DNA from: AP-15 sp963814805
GTDB lineage: Bacteria > Pseudomonadota > Alphaproteobacteria > ATCC43930 > CGMCC-115725
Reading direction: 5' to 3'
NCBI GenBank assembly: GCA_963814805.1
Contig: CAWFER010000009.1
Coordinates: 40,434-104,433, forward strand
Length of the DNA: 64,000 nt
The stretch's first letter is position 1. The number at the start of each line of letters is the position of its first letter. Below are positions 18,809-33,268 of this stretch, in pieces. A model generated the notes under the pieces. The model worked only from the letters and a program-made list of their open reading frames with translations, did not search any database and was not told where the DNA came from. Made by a program: the position numbers and the translations under genes.

Positions 18809-19036
18809 CTATCCGCTCCTCGCGGCGCGATGACCGCGATGACAAGGCCTCGGATAAATCGCCGAGCGGCTCCTTCTTTCGGCCGATTGCTGAGCGCGCT
18901 CGCGCCGAAGTTCTTCCATGCGGGCCCGGATCGCCCGAAAGTCGTCGGCGGCGCGCGGCCGGGCGCGCTCGCGGCGCAGCTCCTCCATGCGGGCACGGAT
19001 TACCGGAAAATCGTCGGCGGCGCGGGGTGGGGACAT
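18809..19036 (-). CDS. small charged protein with internal duplication
   Basis: 75-aa protein containing two copies of AADDFxxIRARMEELRRERA in tandem, then a basic tail. Each unit is a predicted amphipathic helix. The duplication is visible in the DNA (about 54-bp units around 18900-19020). Short proteins with one such unit are common in alphaproteobacteria. Function unknown. Confidence 0.55.
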   Translation of the reverse strand: MSPPRAADDFPVIRARMEELRRERARPRAADDFRAIRARMEELRRERAQQSAERRSRSAIYPRPCHRGHRAARSG

Positions 19037-19307
19037 GTTTCCCTCCGGTTTCTTGGGACCTGGTGTTGATTACCCGGCCGCCGCGACCGGCTCAATCAGA
19101 GACGGATCGAAGGGCCGTCCATAACAAGTCCGGGCATAGGAAGCATGGCGGACCGGGGCGGCAATTTCAATTGGAAGGAAAAGAACTAAGTCATTGAATT
19201 AGCGTAATTCAAGGAAGTCAAGCGATTGACGGGAGCGCTTGGCGCGCGGCTGGGATTTAAAAATTCGTCGTGATTTCACACTATGTTTCACATATAAGGA
19301 TTACCCG

Positions 19308-20132
19308 ATGGAAGGTCGGATAAGGATGACAAAGACACCCCAGATGCCGCTGCATGGCCCCTCCCCACCCGAGGTGCTGTTGCCCAAAGCCCCGCTTGTA
19401 AGGGTGATCGCGCAAGTGCGCTTCCCGATGCTTTTAACGGCGCGCGACCCTAATCGGGTTGCGATTTTCCAGGAAGCGATTCGCGACCGGTATCCGCATC
19501 TCGACCAGCAGAACACGATTATGGTTGTGTCTGGCGGTGCACCGACGGCAGCGAATGAATCTCTGTCTGTGGTTCACTGGCGGTTCGCGGATGAAGCGGC
19601 CGACTTCAAATGGCGCGTGACGTTGGCGCATGATTTTATCGCGCTGGAAACGCGGGCCTACGAAAGCCGGCAGGACTTCATGGAGCGGCTGGAAATGATT
19701 TTGGAAACTCTCGGGGAGACGCTGGCTCCGACGCACATGACGCGTTTCGGCATGCGCTACATCGATCAGATCAAGGGCGAGCCGATGGCGCGTATCGAGA
19801 CGCTGCTGCGCAAGGAAGTGCTGGGCGTTGTACCCTGCGCCGGACCGGACACAAGGCAGGTGATAACCGAGTTTGCCGCGCCGGCCGAACCGGGGGAATT
19901 GCTGGCCCGGTGGGGCCGGCTGCCGGCGACCATGACGGTCGATCCAAACCTTCTGCCGCCTCTAGCGGAAGATTCGTGGCTGATCGATCTTGATGTCTCG
20001 AGCGCGCGGCAGATCGCGTTTGATGCGAAAGGAATTGTTGAAACGGCGCGAAGCGCCGCAGAGCGCGTATATGCTGTGTTTCGCTGGATGGTGACGGAAG
20101 AGTTCCTCAAGGAGTACGGAGGAAAGTTGTAG
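19308..20132 (+). CDS. TIGR04255 family protein
   Basis: 274-aa protein of the TIGR04255 family, often found beside phage-defence or other accessory clusters; biochemical role unknown. Features: LPKAPLVRVIAQVRFPML at the start, HWRFADEAADFKWRVTLAHDFIALET in the middle (split across 19565-19650), and THMTRFGMRYIDQIKG. The start at 19308 has AAGGA eight bases upstream; a later ATG at 19326 lacks spacing. First gene of a block running to 32732; the next gene begins two bases after its stop. Confidence 0.8.
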   Translation: MEGRIRMTKTPQMPLHGPSPPEVLLPKAPLVRVIAQVRFPMLLTARDPNRVAIFQEAIRDRYPHLDQQNTIMVVSGGAPTAANESLSVVHWRFADEAADFKWRVTLAHDFIALETRAYESRQDFMERLEMILETLGETLAPTHMTRFGMRYIDQIKGEPMARIETLLRKEVLGVVPCAGPDTRQVITEFAAPAEPGELLARWGRLPATMTVDPNLLPPLAEDSWLIDLDVSSARQIAFDAKGIVETARSAAERVYAVFRWMVTEEFLKEYGGKL

Positions 20133-20134
20133 CC

Positions 20135-20866
20135 ATGCCGTCGACGACGAATACGCAGACCGCCGCCCCGCCGGGGTTGCTGGCGACGACATGGTTGTCG
20201 GGGATGGCCACCAACACCGAGGTCGTGCACCACTATGAGCCCCCGCCGCGCAAGGTGGTGGTGATCGTGGGACATTGGTCAGCGGTCGTCCAGGACACCT
20301 CGAACACGGCGCCGGAAGCTTGTCCCGAGCCTTACGAACACACCGGCGTGGGCCCGGTACCTTTCAAGCGTGTTCTTGCGGAGGCAATCGCCGCCGCGCC
20401 CACGAGTTTCAGGGCCCGCGACGGGATTTTCGAACTGAGACGGCTGACCGGCCTCACCTGGGAGGAATTGGCGGCGCTGTTATCGGTGACGCGGCGCAGC
20501 CTGCATCTGTGGGCGAATGGCGGCGCCATCAACGCGCCGAACGAAAGGCATGTGCGCGATCTGCTGGCGGCGATGCGCGAACTCGACCGGGGCACCGCGC
20601 GCGAAAACCGCGCGCTGCTGCTGGCGCCGCTGAGAGATGGCGACAGTACCGTGGGCGATCTGCTGCGCGGCCGGCATTTCGCGGATGCGCTCAACCTGGT
20701 TGGGCGTGGGCGCGGTCGCGCGGCGCCGCCGCCGGTAACCGGAGAGGCTTTGTGGAAGCCAGAAAGGCTGTCGGTCGCGGACATGCTCGGCACGAGCGGA
20801 GATCGAATTCATCCGGACGAGGGGCGTGCGCTGCCGCCGAGGCGCAGGCCGCGTCGGGGGGTATGA
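20135..20866 (+). CDS. HTH-domain protein
   Basis: 243-aa protein. A helix-turn-helix of XRE-like type lies at about residues 100-150 (LRRLTGLTWEELAALLSVT then RRSLHLWANG). The N-terminal part has a hydrophobic stretch KVVVIVGHWSAVV. The Arg/Pro-rich tail has no recognisable fold. It follows the TIGR04255 gene by two bases, implying one transcript. Likely the regulator or a DNA-targeting subunit of the cluster; not proven. Confidence 0.7.
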   Translation: MPSTTNTQTAAPPGLLATTWLSGMATNTEVVHHYEPPPRKVVVIVGHWSAVVQDTSNTAPEACPEPYEHTGVGPVPFKRVLAEAIAAAPTSFRARDGIFELRRLTGLTWEELAALLSVTRRSLHLWANGGAINAPNERHVRDLLAAMRELDRGTARENRALLLAPLRDGDSTVGDLLRGRHFADALNLVGRGRGRAAPPPVTGEALWKPERLSVADMLGTSGDRIHPDEGRALPPRRRPRRGV

Positions 20867-20876
20867 AAGGATCGTG

Positions 20877-21746
20877 GTGCGTGAACGGGATGCGGCCGAT
20901 ATAGAGCGGATAGACAGAGCACTTAGCCAGTGGCGTCAGGGCGACGCCACGCTCGACGCGGGCACATTCCTCGTTCATCTCGCCGACAAACGCACGCCGC
21001 TGACGGAGGTGGCGCGGGACGCCGTAGAGCAAGGCCTGGTTCCGGGTGAGGAGGATGTGTTTGAAGTCCTGAGTCCGGTGAAGGGCCTGGTGGTCGTCAG
21101 CCAGAGCTGCGACATCGTGCGCGAATGCTCCAGGTCGGAATGCGTGGAGGTCAGCCCGCTGATCTTTGTCGAAGACGACCGCGCATTCGAGGACATCAGA
21201 AAAAGGCGGCGGACGCGTTATGGCTATTTGCCGGGTCTGGCCGACCGCAAACTGGTGGCGGATCTCGAAAGAACAATGACCGTCGAAAAGGCGGTGGTCG
21301 CGGGCTGGAGCCGGGTTGCAGGCTGCACTACGGATCGGGAACGGGCGACATTTGCCGAGGCGCTCGCGCGCAAGCGGCGGCGCTTCGCCTTCCCGGACGA
21401 GTTCAATGCGGGGCTTAAGAGATTTAGGGATCGGATCAAGAGGGCGGAAGGGAAGTCGACGGCTGAGGGTCGGCTGGTCGATGCGCTCGAGGAAATCCGC
21501 GTGCAGGCAAACCCGGATTGGGACGCGGCCAGGGTCACAGTGTTTTTCTGGTTCTTGGCGGAGCGGGAGAAGATTACCGATTTCGACGCGGCCCGCCGCA
21601 TTGTTCAGAGCTTCATAAGCGCAGTGAGTTGGCCGGGCAGGTTTGCGCTGGCGGAGCCGGCCTTCGATGTTGTTGAACCGCGGGACATGACGGTCGAGCA
21701 ATACCAGGCCAGTCACGCACTGGATTACGATGACATTTCACCGTAA
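20877..21746 (+). CDS. hypothetical protein of the defence-like cluster
   Basis: 289-aa protein starting at GTG 20877, with AAAGGA just upstream; the in-frame extension to 20826 overlaps the previous gene and is unlikely. Contains GLVVVSQSCDIVRE at about residue 70, a motif seen in several uncharacterised cluster proteins, then a basic helical region (EALARKRRRFAFPDEFNAG) and FFWFLAEREKITDFDAARR. No catalytic motif recognised. It is placed between the HTH gene and the helicase. Confidence 0.7.
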   Translation: MRERDAADIERIDRALSQWRQGDATLDAGTFLVHLADKRTPLTEVARDAVEQGLVPGEEDVFEVLSPVKGLVVVSQSCDIVRECSRSECVEVSPLIFVEDDRAFEDIRKRRRTRYGYLPGLADRKLVADLERTMTVEKAVVAGWSRVAGCTTDRERATFAEALARKRRRFAFPDEFNAGLKRFRDRIKRAEGKSTAEGRLVDALEEIRVQANPDWDAARVTVFFWFLAEREKITDFDAARRIVQSFISAVSWPGRFALAEPAFDVVEPRDMTVEQYQASHALDYDDISP

Positions 21747-21914
21747 TGCGGGAAAGTCAGCTGTCGATCAGGAATCTCGCGACACTGCGATGGCGTCGAG
21801 CTTCTGAGCAAGGGTTGATTTCTGGCCAAACGAGGCCGTTTCCTGTAGGGATACTACTTTAGAGTGAGCGAAAAGCGCCTCCAAGAGCGTAGGGGCAGGC
21901 CGACGGATTGATTT

Positions 21915-24900
21915 ATGAGTAAACTTGAAGAGCTTCAGCCGAATGCGTCGGTGCAGGGGATCCTGCCAAATTGCCTGGTCACTGTCGTCAACACTCAGTG
22001 GTTCGGATCTGAAGCGCTCGAGCTGACCTATAAGGACCCCGGCGGCAAAGTCGCGAACGAACTGCTCTATCGGCACGATGAGCCGCGCATTGATGTGGCC
22101 GCGCAAGGGCGGCCATGGAGCTTCGACGGCGACGGCTCTCTTTTCCGCCTCGTATCCGAGGCGCATCGCATCCGCCTCGCGCATCTCTTCGACCCTGTGC
22201 TTGCGGTGCATACGTCGATCGTCGAACCGCTGCCGCATCAGATCACGGCTGTGTATGAATCAATGCTGCCGCGCCAGCCATTGCGGTTCCTGCTGGCCGA
22301 CGATCCGGGCGCGGGCAAGACCATCATGGCAGGCCTGCTCATTAAAGAGCTGATCGCCCGCGGTGATCTGCAACGGTGCCTGGTGGTTTGCCCGGGGAGC
22401 CTGGCCGAGCAGTGGCAGGACGAGCTTTACCGGCGCTTCCATCTCCCTTTCGAAATCCTGACCAACGACAAATTGGAAGCCGCGCGGACCGGCAATTGGT
22501 TCATGGAAAATAACCTCGTGATCGCCCGGCTCGACAAGCTGAGCCGGAACGAGGACGTGCAGGCGAAACTGACCGTGCCGGACGGCCGCTGGGATCTCGT
22601 CGTCTGCGACGAGGCGCACAAGATGTCGGCGACCTATTTCGGCGGTGAGGTCAACTACACAAAGCGCTATCGACTGGGGCAGCTTCTCTCGACGATCACC
22701 CGGCATTTCCTGTTGATGACGGCGACGCCGCACAATGGGAAAGAAGCAGACTTCCAGTTGTTCATGGCGCTGCTCGACGGAGACCGGTTCGAGGGGAAAT
22801 TCCGGGACGGCGTTCATATGGCGGACGTGTCCGACCTGATGCGCCGGATGGTGAAGGAGAACCTGCTCAAGTTCGACGCGACGCCGCTCTTTCCTGAGCG
22901 GATCGCCAACACGGTTCCCTACAAACTGTCCGATGGAGAGGCGCAGCTTTACAAGGCCGTGACGGATTACGTGCGCGGCGAGTTCAATCGCGCGGAGGCC
23001 CTTCAGAATGATAAGCGGGCCGGCACGGTCGGCTTCGCATTGACGATCCTTCAGCGGCGCCTGGCCTCGTCGCCGGAAGCAATTTACCAGTCGCTGCGCC
23101 GCCGCAGGGAGCGGCTCGAAAGCCGGCTCCGCGAGTTGGAGCTTCTTCAGCGGGGTGGCTCTATTCCGACCGCCTTCGTGATCGATGCGCCGGCGCTCGA
23201 TGCGGACGACGTCGAGGATCTGGAGGAAGCGCCGGACAACGAAGTCGAAGCCGCCGAGGAGCAGATACTCGATCAGGCGACGGCGGCGCGCACGATCGCT
23301 GAATTGAAGGCCGAGATCGGCACCCTGCAGCACCTCGAAGAGCTGGCGCTCGCGGTTCGCCGCAGCGGAACTGACCGAAAGTGGCGTGAGCTTGCGAACC
23401 TGCTTTCGGAAATCTTCACGCCCGCGGCCATGGTCGAAAGAGTTCTCGGACAGATGCTGAGCCCTTTGATGCCGACGGCCCTCGACTAAAGGCGTCCCCG
23501 AGCCAGAAGCTGGTGATCTTCACAGAGCACCGCGACACGCTGAGCTACCTGGAACAGCGCATCTCGACGCTCTTGGGGCGGTCAACAAGCCGTGGTTTGC
23601 ATCCACGGCGGCATGGGCCGGGAAGACCGCATGAACACCCAGGAGGCCTTCCGGCACGATCCCGAGGTGAAGATTCTGCTGGCGACCGATGCAGCGGGGG
23701 AGGGGATCAATCTCCAGCGCGCGCATCTCATGGTGAATTATGATTTGCCGTGGAACCCCAATCGGATTGAGCAGCGGTTTGGCCGCATCCACCGCATCGG
23801 TCAGACGGAAGTCTGCCACCTTTGGAATCTGATCGCTGAGGAAACCCGCGAAGGCGAGGTCTATCTCACTCTGCTGGAGAAGCTGAACGAGGCGCGCAAG
23901 GCGCTTGGCGGCCAGGTGTTCGACATTCTCGGCAAGGTCGTTTTCGAAGGCCGGCCGCTGCGGGAACTTCTGATCGAGGCGATCCGCTACGGCGACCAGC
24001 CGGACGTGCGCGCGCGGCTGACCCGCGTCGTTGCGAACGCATTCAACCGCCAAGAACTGCAGGACCTCATGGAAGAGCACGCGCTCGCCCATGATGCGAT
24101 GGACGCCAGCCGTGTTTTCCGCATTCGCGAGGAAATGGAGCGGGCGGAGGCCCGGCGGCTTCAGCCCCACTATGTTGAATCCTTTTTTCTCGAAGCGTTT
24201 AAGGGCCTCGGGGGCGCCGTGCGTCAGCGTGAGGCACGCCGCTTCGAGGTGACGCATGTCCCGGCGCCGGTGCGCAACCGCGACCGGCTGATCGGTTTCG
24301 GGGAGCCGATATTGCCGCGATACGAGCGGATCGTATTCGAGAAGGCGCTGATCGCGCCGCAGGGCCAAACGCTGGCGGCGTTCGTCTGCCCCGGCCATCC
24401 GCTTCTCGATGCGACGCTCGACCTCGTGATCGAACGGCACCGCGATCTGTTGCGCCGAGGGACGGTGCTCGTCGACGAGCGGGATCCCGGCACGGAGCCT
24501 CGCATGCTGTTCTATCTCGAGCACGCCATCCAGGATGCCAGCGTAACAAGGGCAGGGGATCGCCGGGTCGTCTCGAAGCGCATGCTGTACGTCGAGATGG
24601 ATGCTGCCGGCGTCGCCCGACACCTCCATTATGCGCCGTATTTGGATTATCGGCCGCTAAGCCCCGATGAGCCGGATATCTCGACGATTGTCGAGCTACC
24701 GGAGTGCGGCTGGATAAGTCGCGATCTCGAGCAGAAGGCGCAGTCTTACGCGATCGCCAATGTGGTGCCGGAGCATCTCAACGAGGTGCGGTCGCGCAAA
24801 CTCGAACTTATTGCCAAAACCGAGGCGGCGGTGAAGGACCGTCTTACGAAAGAGATCAACTACTGGGATCACCGCGCGGAGGATTTGAAGCACCAGGAGC

Positions 24901-25493
24901 AGGCAGGAAAACCGAACGCGCGGCTTAATTCGAATGAAGCGCGAAAGCGCGCGGACACTCTGCAAGGTCGCCTGCAAAAACGCATGGAGGAGCTGCAGCT
25001 CGAATCCAAGCTCTCACCGCTGCCGCCCGTCATCCTGGGTGGCTCGCTTGTGGTGCCCGCCGGTCTTCTCGCCAAGATCGCGCCCTCCGCGGCCACGGTG
25101 TCATCCGTTGCAGCAGATAGGCAGGCATCGGCCGCACGCGCACGCGCGATCATCATGGAGATGGAGCGGGGTCTCGGGTTCGAGCCCGTAGACCGCGAAA
25201 CTGAGAAACTTGGTTACGACATCGAAAGCCGAGTGCCTGGCACCGGGAAGCTGCGCTTCATCGAGGTCAAAGGTCGGGTCACCGGCGCCGACACGATCAC
25301 CGTGACGCGGAATGAAATTCTTTATTCTTTAAACAAGCCGGAGGATTTCATCCTGGCAATCGTCGAGTTCATCGGTGAAGAGCACCGTGTCCACTATGTC
25401 CGTGAGCCGTTTAAACGTGAGCCGGATTTCGGAGTAACCAGCGTCAATTACAGCTTTGCCGAGCTGTTGGCCCGGACCGGGAGGCCGTCGTGA
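21915..25493 (+). pseudogene. SNF2-like helicase with C-terminal DUF3883, two frameshifts
   Basis: About 1190-aa superfamily 2 ATPase. Walker A DDPGAGKT (residues 129-136), DEAH box (232-235), motif III LLMTATPHNG, motif V LLATDAAGEGINLQ, and motif VI QRFGRIHRIGQ. The C-terminal DUF3883 domain, a nuclease-like fold, has GYDIESRVPGTGKLRFIEVK. The first frame ends at TAA 23489; reading shifts near 23488 (KASPSQKLVIFTEHRDTLSY) and shifts back near 23580 (AVVCIHGGMGRED). The two indels compensate. Either the helicase is dead or the consensus is wrong at two places. By analogy to helicases of DISARM-like and related systems it would translocate on or remodel foreign DNA. The methyltransferase gene follows by 30 bases. 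Confidence 0.85.
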
Positions 25494-26563
25494 TGAAATG
25501 CGGCTTGAGTTGAAAGCGGTGCGATGACCCAGACAATCCGAAAGAAGTTGATCGAGGTCGCACTGCCGCTGCCGGAGATCAACGACGCGTCCGCATACGA
25601 CAAGATGCCTGGTATCGGCCCGCATCCGAAGGGTATCCATCACTGGTGGGCCAGGCTGCCGCTCCCGACTGCCCGCGGCGTTCTCTTCGCCTCGGTTGTC
25701 GACGATCCCGAGGCTCATCCCGAGAAGTGGCCGACCGAGGAAGCTCAGAACGCGGAGCGGGAACGGCTATTCGCCATCCTGCGGCAGTTGATGGCGAAGA
25801 AGCTGCACGAAGCGCCCGAGGCGTATGCTGCGGCGCGCGCTGAAATGCTGCAGCATTGTGATGGGCGGCTCCCGACGGTGTTCGATCCGTTTGCCGGCGG
25901 CGGTTCGATCCCGTTAGAAGCGAACAGGCTCGGTTTTGATACCCATGGAGGTGACCTGAACCCAGTTGCGGTTTTGCTCAACAAGTGCAACCTAGAACTC
26001 GCACCACGCTGGGCAGGACGGGCTCCTGTGAACCCGAGCGATCACGGACGGATCGGCGGGGCGGAATCTTGGCGTGGGACCCATGGACTCGCCGCGGATG
26101 TCCGATATTACGGGCAAATGGTTCGCGATCGCGCGTTGGCAGCGATCGGTCAGTTGTATCCGAAGATCCGCTTGGCAAGAGAACGTGGTGGCGGTGAGGC
26201 CGCTGTAATCGCGTGGATCTGGGCACGCACGGTGGCAAGCCCAAACCCTGCCGCGCGGGGGAAGCATGTACCTCTCATCAGCACATATTGGCTGTCTAGC
26301 AAGAAGGGTAATTTGGCGTGGCTCGAACCGGTCGTCGATAGCGCGGCGGGCACCTATCGTTTCGATGTGCGAAAAGGGACGCCGTCGGACCGCGCGTCGA
26401 TTTCAGCGGGAACGAAGGCCGGGAGGGGGGGAGCCCAGTGTATTTTGACCGGTTCGCCAATTCCGTTTGATTACATCCGCAGTCAGGGACAAGAGCATCG
26501 GCTTGATACAACGATGGTGGCCGTTGTAGCCGAAGGACCTCGGGGCCGAGCTTATCTCTGCGC

Positions 26564-27600
26564 AAGGCTTATCCCTCTGCGTCCGGTGGATCAATTAGTT
26601 GTGGTGGAGCGGGCGGATCGGTGTTAGGAACAAACATCGAACATCTGCTCTCGCGAGGCCGGCATGACCGATTTTCCCCGCTCCCTGATGGAGTTCCAGC
26701 AGCGCTTCCCGGATCAGGCCGCCTGCGTCAGATACCTGTTCGCGGCACGCTGGCCCGAGGGCTTCGTCTGTCGCGCCTGCGGCAAGGCCAAGGCCTGGGA
26801 ACTGCAGACCAAGCCGTGGACCTGGGAATGCGCCGCCTGCGGCAAGCAGACCTCGGTGACCGCCGGCACCATCATGCACCACTCCAAACTGTCGCTGACC
26901 ATCTGGTTCTGGGCGGCCTATCTGATGGCCACCCACTCCAACGGCATCTCGGCCTGGCAACTGCAACGTCAGCTCGCCCTCGGCTCCTACAAGACGGCCT
27001 GGCTGATCTGCGCCAAGCTGCGCCGCAGCATGGTGGCGCCTGACCGCAGCCCGCTCGCCGGTCTGGTCGAGGTCGATGAGACCGAGATCGCCTGCCGCAG
27101 CAAGAACGATCCTGTGACCGGCGGCGGCGGACGCAGCCACCAGGGCAAGATGCTGGTCGTCGGCGCCGTCGAGGTCGAGGATGGCGGCGCCGGTCCGGGC
27201 CGCGTCCGGCTCGCCGAGGTGCCCGACTACTCGGCCGCCAGCCTGCATCCCTTTATCGCCGACAACCTCGCCCCGGGAACCACCGCCAGGACCGACGGAT
27301 GGTCCGCCTATCCCGGCGCGCCCGGCGTCGGCCACGATCCTCACGTCATCGGCAAGATGGCCGCCCATGTCGTCCTGCCTTGGGTGCACCGCATCTTCTC
27401 CAACCTCAAGGTCTGGGCTTTGGGCGTCTATCACGGCCTGCGTCGCCGCCATCTCCAATCCTACCTCGACGAATTCGTCTTCCGATTCAACCGCCGCCAA
27501 ACCCGGCACGCCGCCTTCCGTTCGCTACTCGCCATCGCCGCCGGCCACACCCCCTTCACCTACCAAATGTTGGTTCCCCGGAAATAACGGCATAAGCCTT
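26564..27600 (+). mobile_element. IS1595-family element, copy B
   Basis: Complete 1037-bp copy, same ends as copy A, with 8-bp duplication CTCTGCGC at 26556-26563 and 27601-27608. It is inserted in the DUF1156 methyltransferase gene in the same direction. Confidence 0.95.
26664..27587 (+). CDS. IS1595-family transposase (copy B)
   Basis: 307 aa, differing from copy A at two positions near the end (FRFNRR for FQFNRR, VPRK for VSRK). Zinc ribbon and both catalytic Asp motifs are intact, so it should be active. Confidence 0.95.
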   Translation: MTDFPRSLMEFQQRFPDQAACVRYLFAARWPEGFVCRACGKAKAWELQTKPWTWECAACGKQTSVTAGTIMHHSKLSLTIWFWAAYLMATHSNGISAWQLQRQLALGSYKTAWLICAKLRRSMVAPDRSPLAGLVEVDETEIACRSKNDPVTGGGGRSHQGKMLVVGAVEVEDGGAGPGRVRLAEVPDYSAASLHPFIADNLAPGTTARTDGWSAYPGAPGVGHDPHVIGKMAAHVVLPWVHRIFSNLKVWALGVYHGLRRRHLQSYLDEFVFRFNRRQTRHAAFRSLLAIAAGHTPFTYQMLVPRK

Positions 27601-29390
27601 CTCTGCGCTACGCCGGAGCAAGTGTCTGCCGCTCGATGCGCGAGACCTTCTGAATACCCTGACACGGATCTTCCGGAGCAAGCTCTCGGCTTTCGAATCC
27701 AAAACTACGGCATTCGGAAACACTGGCAAATGTTCACTCCTCGCCAACTAACGGCGATGGTGACATTGAGCGATCTGGTGAAAGAGATCACGAAGGAGGT
27801 GCGACGGGACGCAGCGGCGCAATTGTCGACTGACGATGCGGACGCCTATGCCAGTACGGTGGTCACCTTTCTGGCGCTTGCGGTAGACCGTTGTGCCGAT
27901 TTTAATAATTCGCTGTGTCGTTGGAAGGCGAGCGGTGAACAACTCATGCAATTGTTCGGTCGCCAAGCAATTCCGATGGTATGGGACTTTGCGGAATCAA
28001 ATATCATGGGAGAGCGGGGTGTTTGTTGGCACACCGCAGTAAGGATTTGTGCGGACGCGATTGAGACGTTAATCGTGAGAGATGAAGGCGTCGGGGACGC
28101 TCACCAGATCGATGCAGCCACAGGTGCGAATGGCTTTGCGCACTTACTCGTAAGCACCGACCCGCCGTACTATGACAACATCGGCTATGGGGCGCTCAGC
28201 GATTTCTTTTACGTATGGCTCCGCCGGTCAATCGGTGAGCTCTATTCGGAGCTGTTTAACACCGTGCTGGTGCCCAAAATCCCAGAGCTAATCGCATCAC
28301 CGGAATTATTCGATGGTGACAGGGATAAGGCAAAGGAGCACTTCGAGTCCGGATTTCGAAAGGCTTTCACCGCGCTTCGCGAGAAAATGGATCCTCAGAT
28401 TCCCGTTGACGGTCTATTATGCATTTAAACAGGATGATGAGGAGAGTGCCGACGGAGACGAAAATGGGTCGAGTATAAATCTGACAACTGGTTGGGAGAC
28501 ACTCTTGGAAGCCCTTATCTCCAGCGGCTTTCAGATTACAGCCACTTGGCCAGTACGGGCGTCCTCAGCTTGGCGCATGCGCGCAATGGGTTCTAATGCT
28601 TTGGCGTCTTATATCGTTCTCGCGTGCCGACCACGACTGGCGGCGGCGCAGCAGATTTCCAGCACGCAGTTTCGCCAGGAATTGAGACGGACGCTTCCGA
28701 CGGCACTGCGACACCTTCAGCAAGGGAACATTGCGCCTGTGGATTTTGCCCAAGCGGCCTTGGGGCCGGGGATGGCCGTCTATTCCCAATATAGTCGTAT
28801 CCTTGAAAGCACTGGCAGGCCGTTATCAGTGCGTTCAGCGATTGCGGTCATTAATCAGTTGTTGACCGAGGTGCTGAGCGAGCTTGAAGACGACTTCGAT
28901 GCCGACACAAGGTGGGCTATTGCCTGGTTTGAACAGAGCGGCTTCGCAGCTGGGGATTTCGGGGACGCCGAACTGCTAAGCAAAGCCAAGGTGACGTCGG
29001 TTTCGGGTCTACAACAAGCAGGGATAGTCGCTTCGAAGGGTGGGAAGGTGCGTTTATTGCGTCCGGATGAGTTGCCGTCCGATTGGGATCCGACGGCGAA
29101 TCGCCGGGTCACAGTGTGGGAGATGACGCACCATCTTTTACGTCTCTATCACCATGAACAGGCGGGCGACCAGGCGACCGCGGCGTTGTTGCGAAAGCTT
29201 GGTTCCGAGGGCGACCTCGCCCGGGAACTCGGCTATCGGCTCTTCAAAATTGCCGAAAAGAAGAAGCTCTCCAAAGAAGCCCAAGGATACAACGCGCTGG
29301 TTCTCGGTTGGCCGGAGATTGCCAAGATCGCGCGTGAGGTGCCGGCGCCAGCCGCGCCGACGCAAGGCCAACTGATCTGAGGAGGCGTGG

Positions 29391-32732
<3,342 letters not shown>

Positions 32733-33023
32733 TAGGGACGGAACCAATATCTAGATCTTTATATACCCAAGATTCCCGAGCCTGAAAGTGAGTGCCTGGA
32801 CACTCACCTTATATTTTTTGGCAAGATTTTTTAGAACGTCGCTCTCCTCCAGGAGATCAAGGTCTTTGCCCTGAAGATCTTGTTTAAGAAACTTTGCAGG
32901 CATGAGTAACTCAGCAGCAAACAAATTTGCTTCACGTTCATCATTATCTTCGCCCTTCGACGACTCCTGATCACGAAGGTTTATCATAAAGGAGGTTAGC
33001 ATGCGGTGAGGACCACAGGCCGG

Positions 33024-33266
33024 CTACTCGGCGGATTTGACCTGAGGCGGTGCGCGGCCGGCGGCTCGTTGGTCAGCGATGATCTGGCGCAGGTTCTCTA
33101 TGCCGTCCTTGGTGAAGGCGGGCACGCCATCCTCGCCGACGCCGTAGACCCAGAGGCAGCCGTCTTCCGGGAACATGTCGGTCGACAGGTCGTACAGCCA
33201 GTCTTCGTCCTCGCCGAGCAGGTTGGCGACATAGCTGATCGTGAAGACCTGGGCGATGGCTGCCAT
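33024..33266 (-). CDS. IS66-associated small accessory protein
   Basis: 80-aa protein (MAAIAQVFTISYVANLLGED, EDGCLWVYGVGEDGVPAFT, then a helical tail). The start ATG at 33266 is two bases past the transposase stop, so it is translationally linked. Small genes of this kind ride at the 3' end of some IS66 elements; function unknown. Confidence 0.7.
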   Translation of the reverse strand: MAAIAQVFTISYVANLLGEDEDWLYDLSTDMFPEDGCLWVYGVGEDGVPAFTKDGIENLRQIIADQRAAGRAPPQVKSAE

Positions 33267-33268
33267 GA

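Larger units (their letters stand above)
25524..29380 (+). pseudogene. DUF1156 adenine-specific DNA methyltransferase, split by IS1595
   Basis: Probable N6-adenine DNA methylase (COG1743 type). The N-terminal DUF1156 reads KKLIEVALPLPEINDASAYD, then GIHHWWARLPL. SAM-binding motif I is DPFAGGGSIPLEANRLGF and catalytic motif IV is STDPPYYDNIGYGALSDFFY. IS copy B (26564-27600) interrupts after AYLCA; with the IS and one CTCTGCGC removed the frame continues TPEQVSAARCARPSEYP. A second lesion, one extra base near 28400, shifts KMDPQ to PLTVYYAFKQDDEESA. The restored length of about 937 aa suits the family. The next gene starts 10 bases after its stop. It would modify host DNA in the defence system; inactive as read. 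Confidence 0.88.

Noticed and set aside
833..27600. Composite transposon bounded by IS copies A and B
   Set aside because: Each copy has its own matching 8-bp duplication, so they inserted independently.
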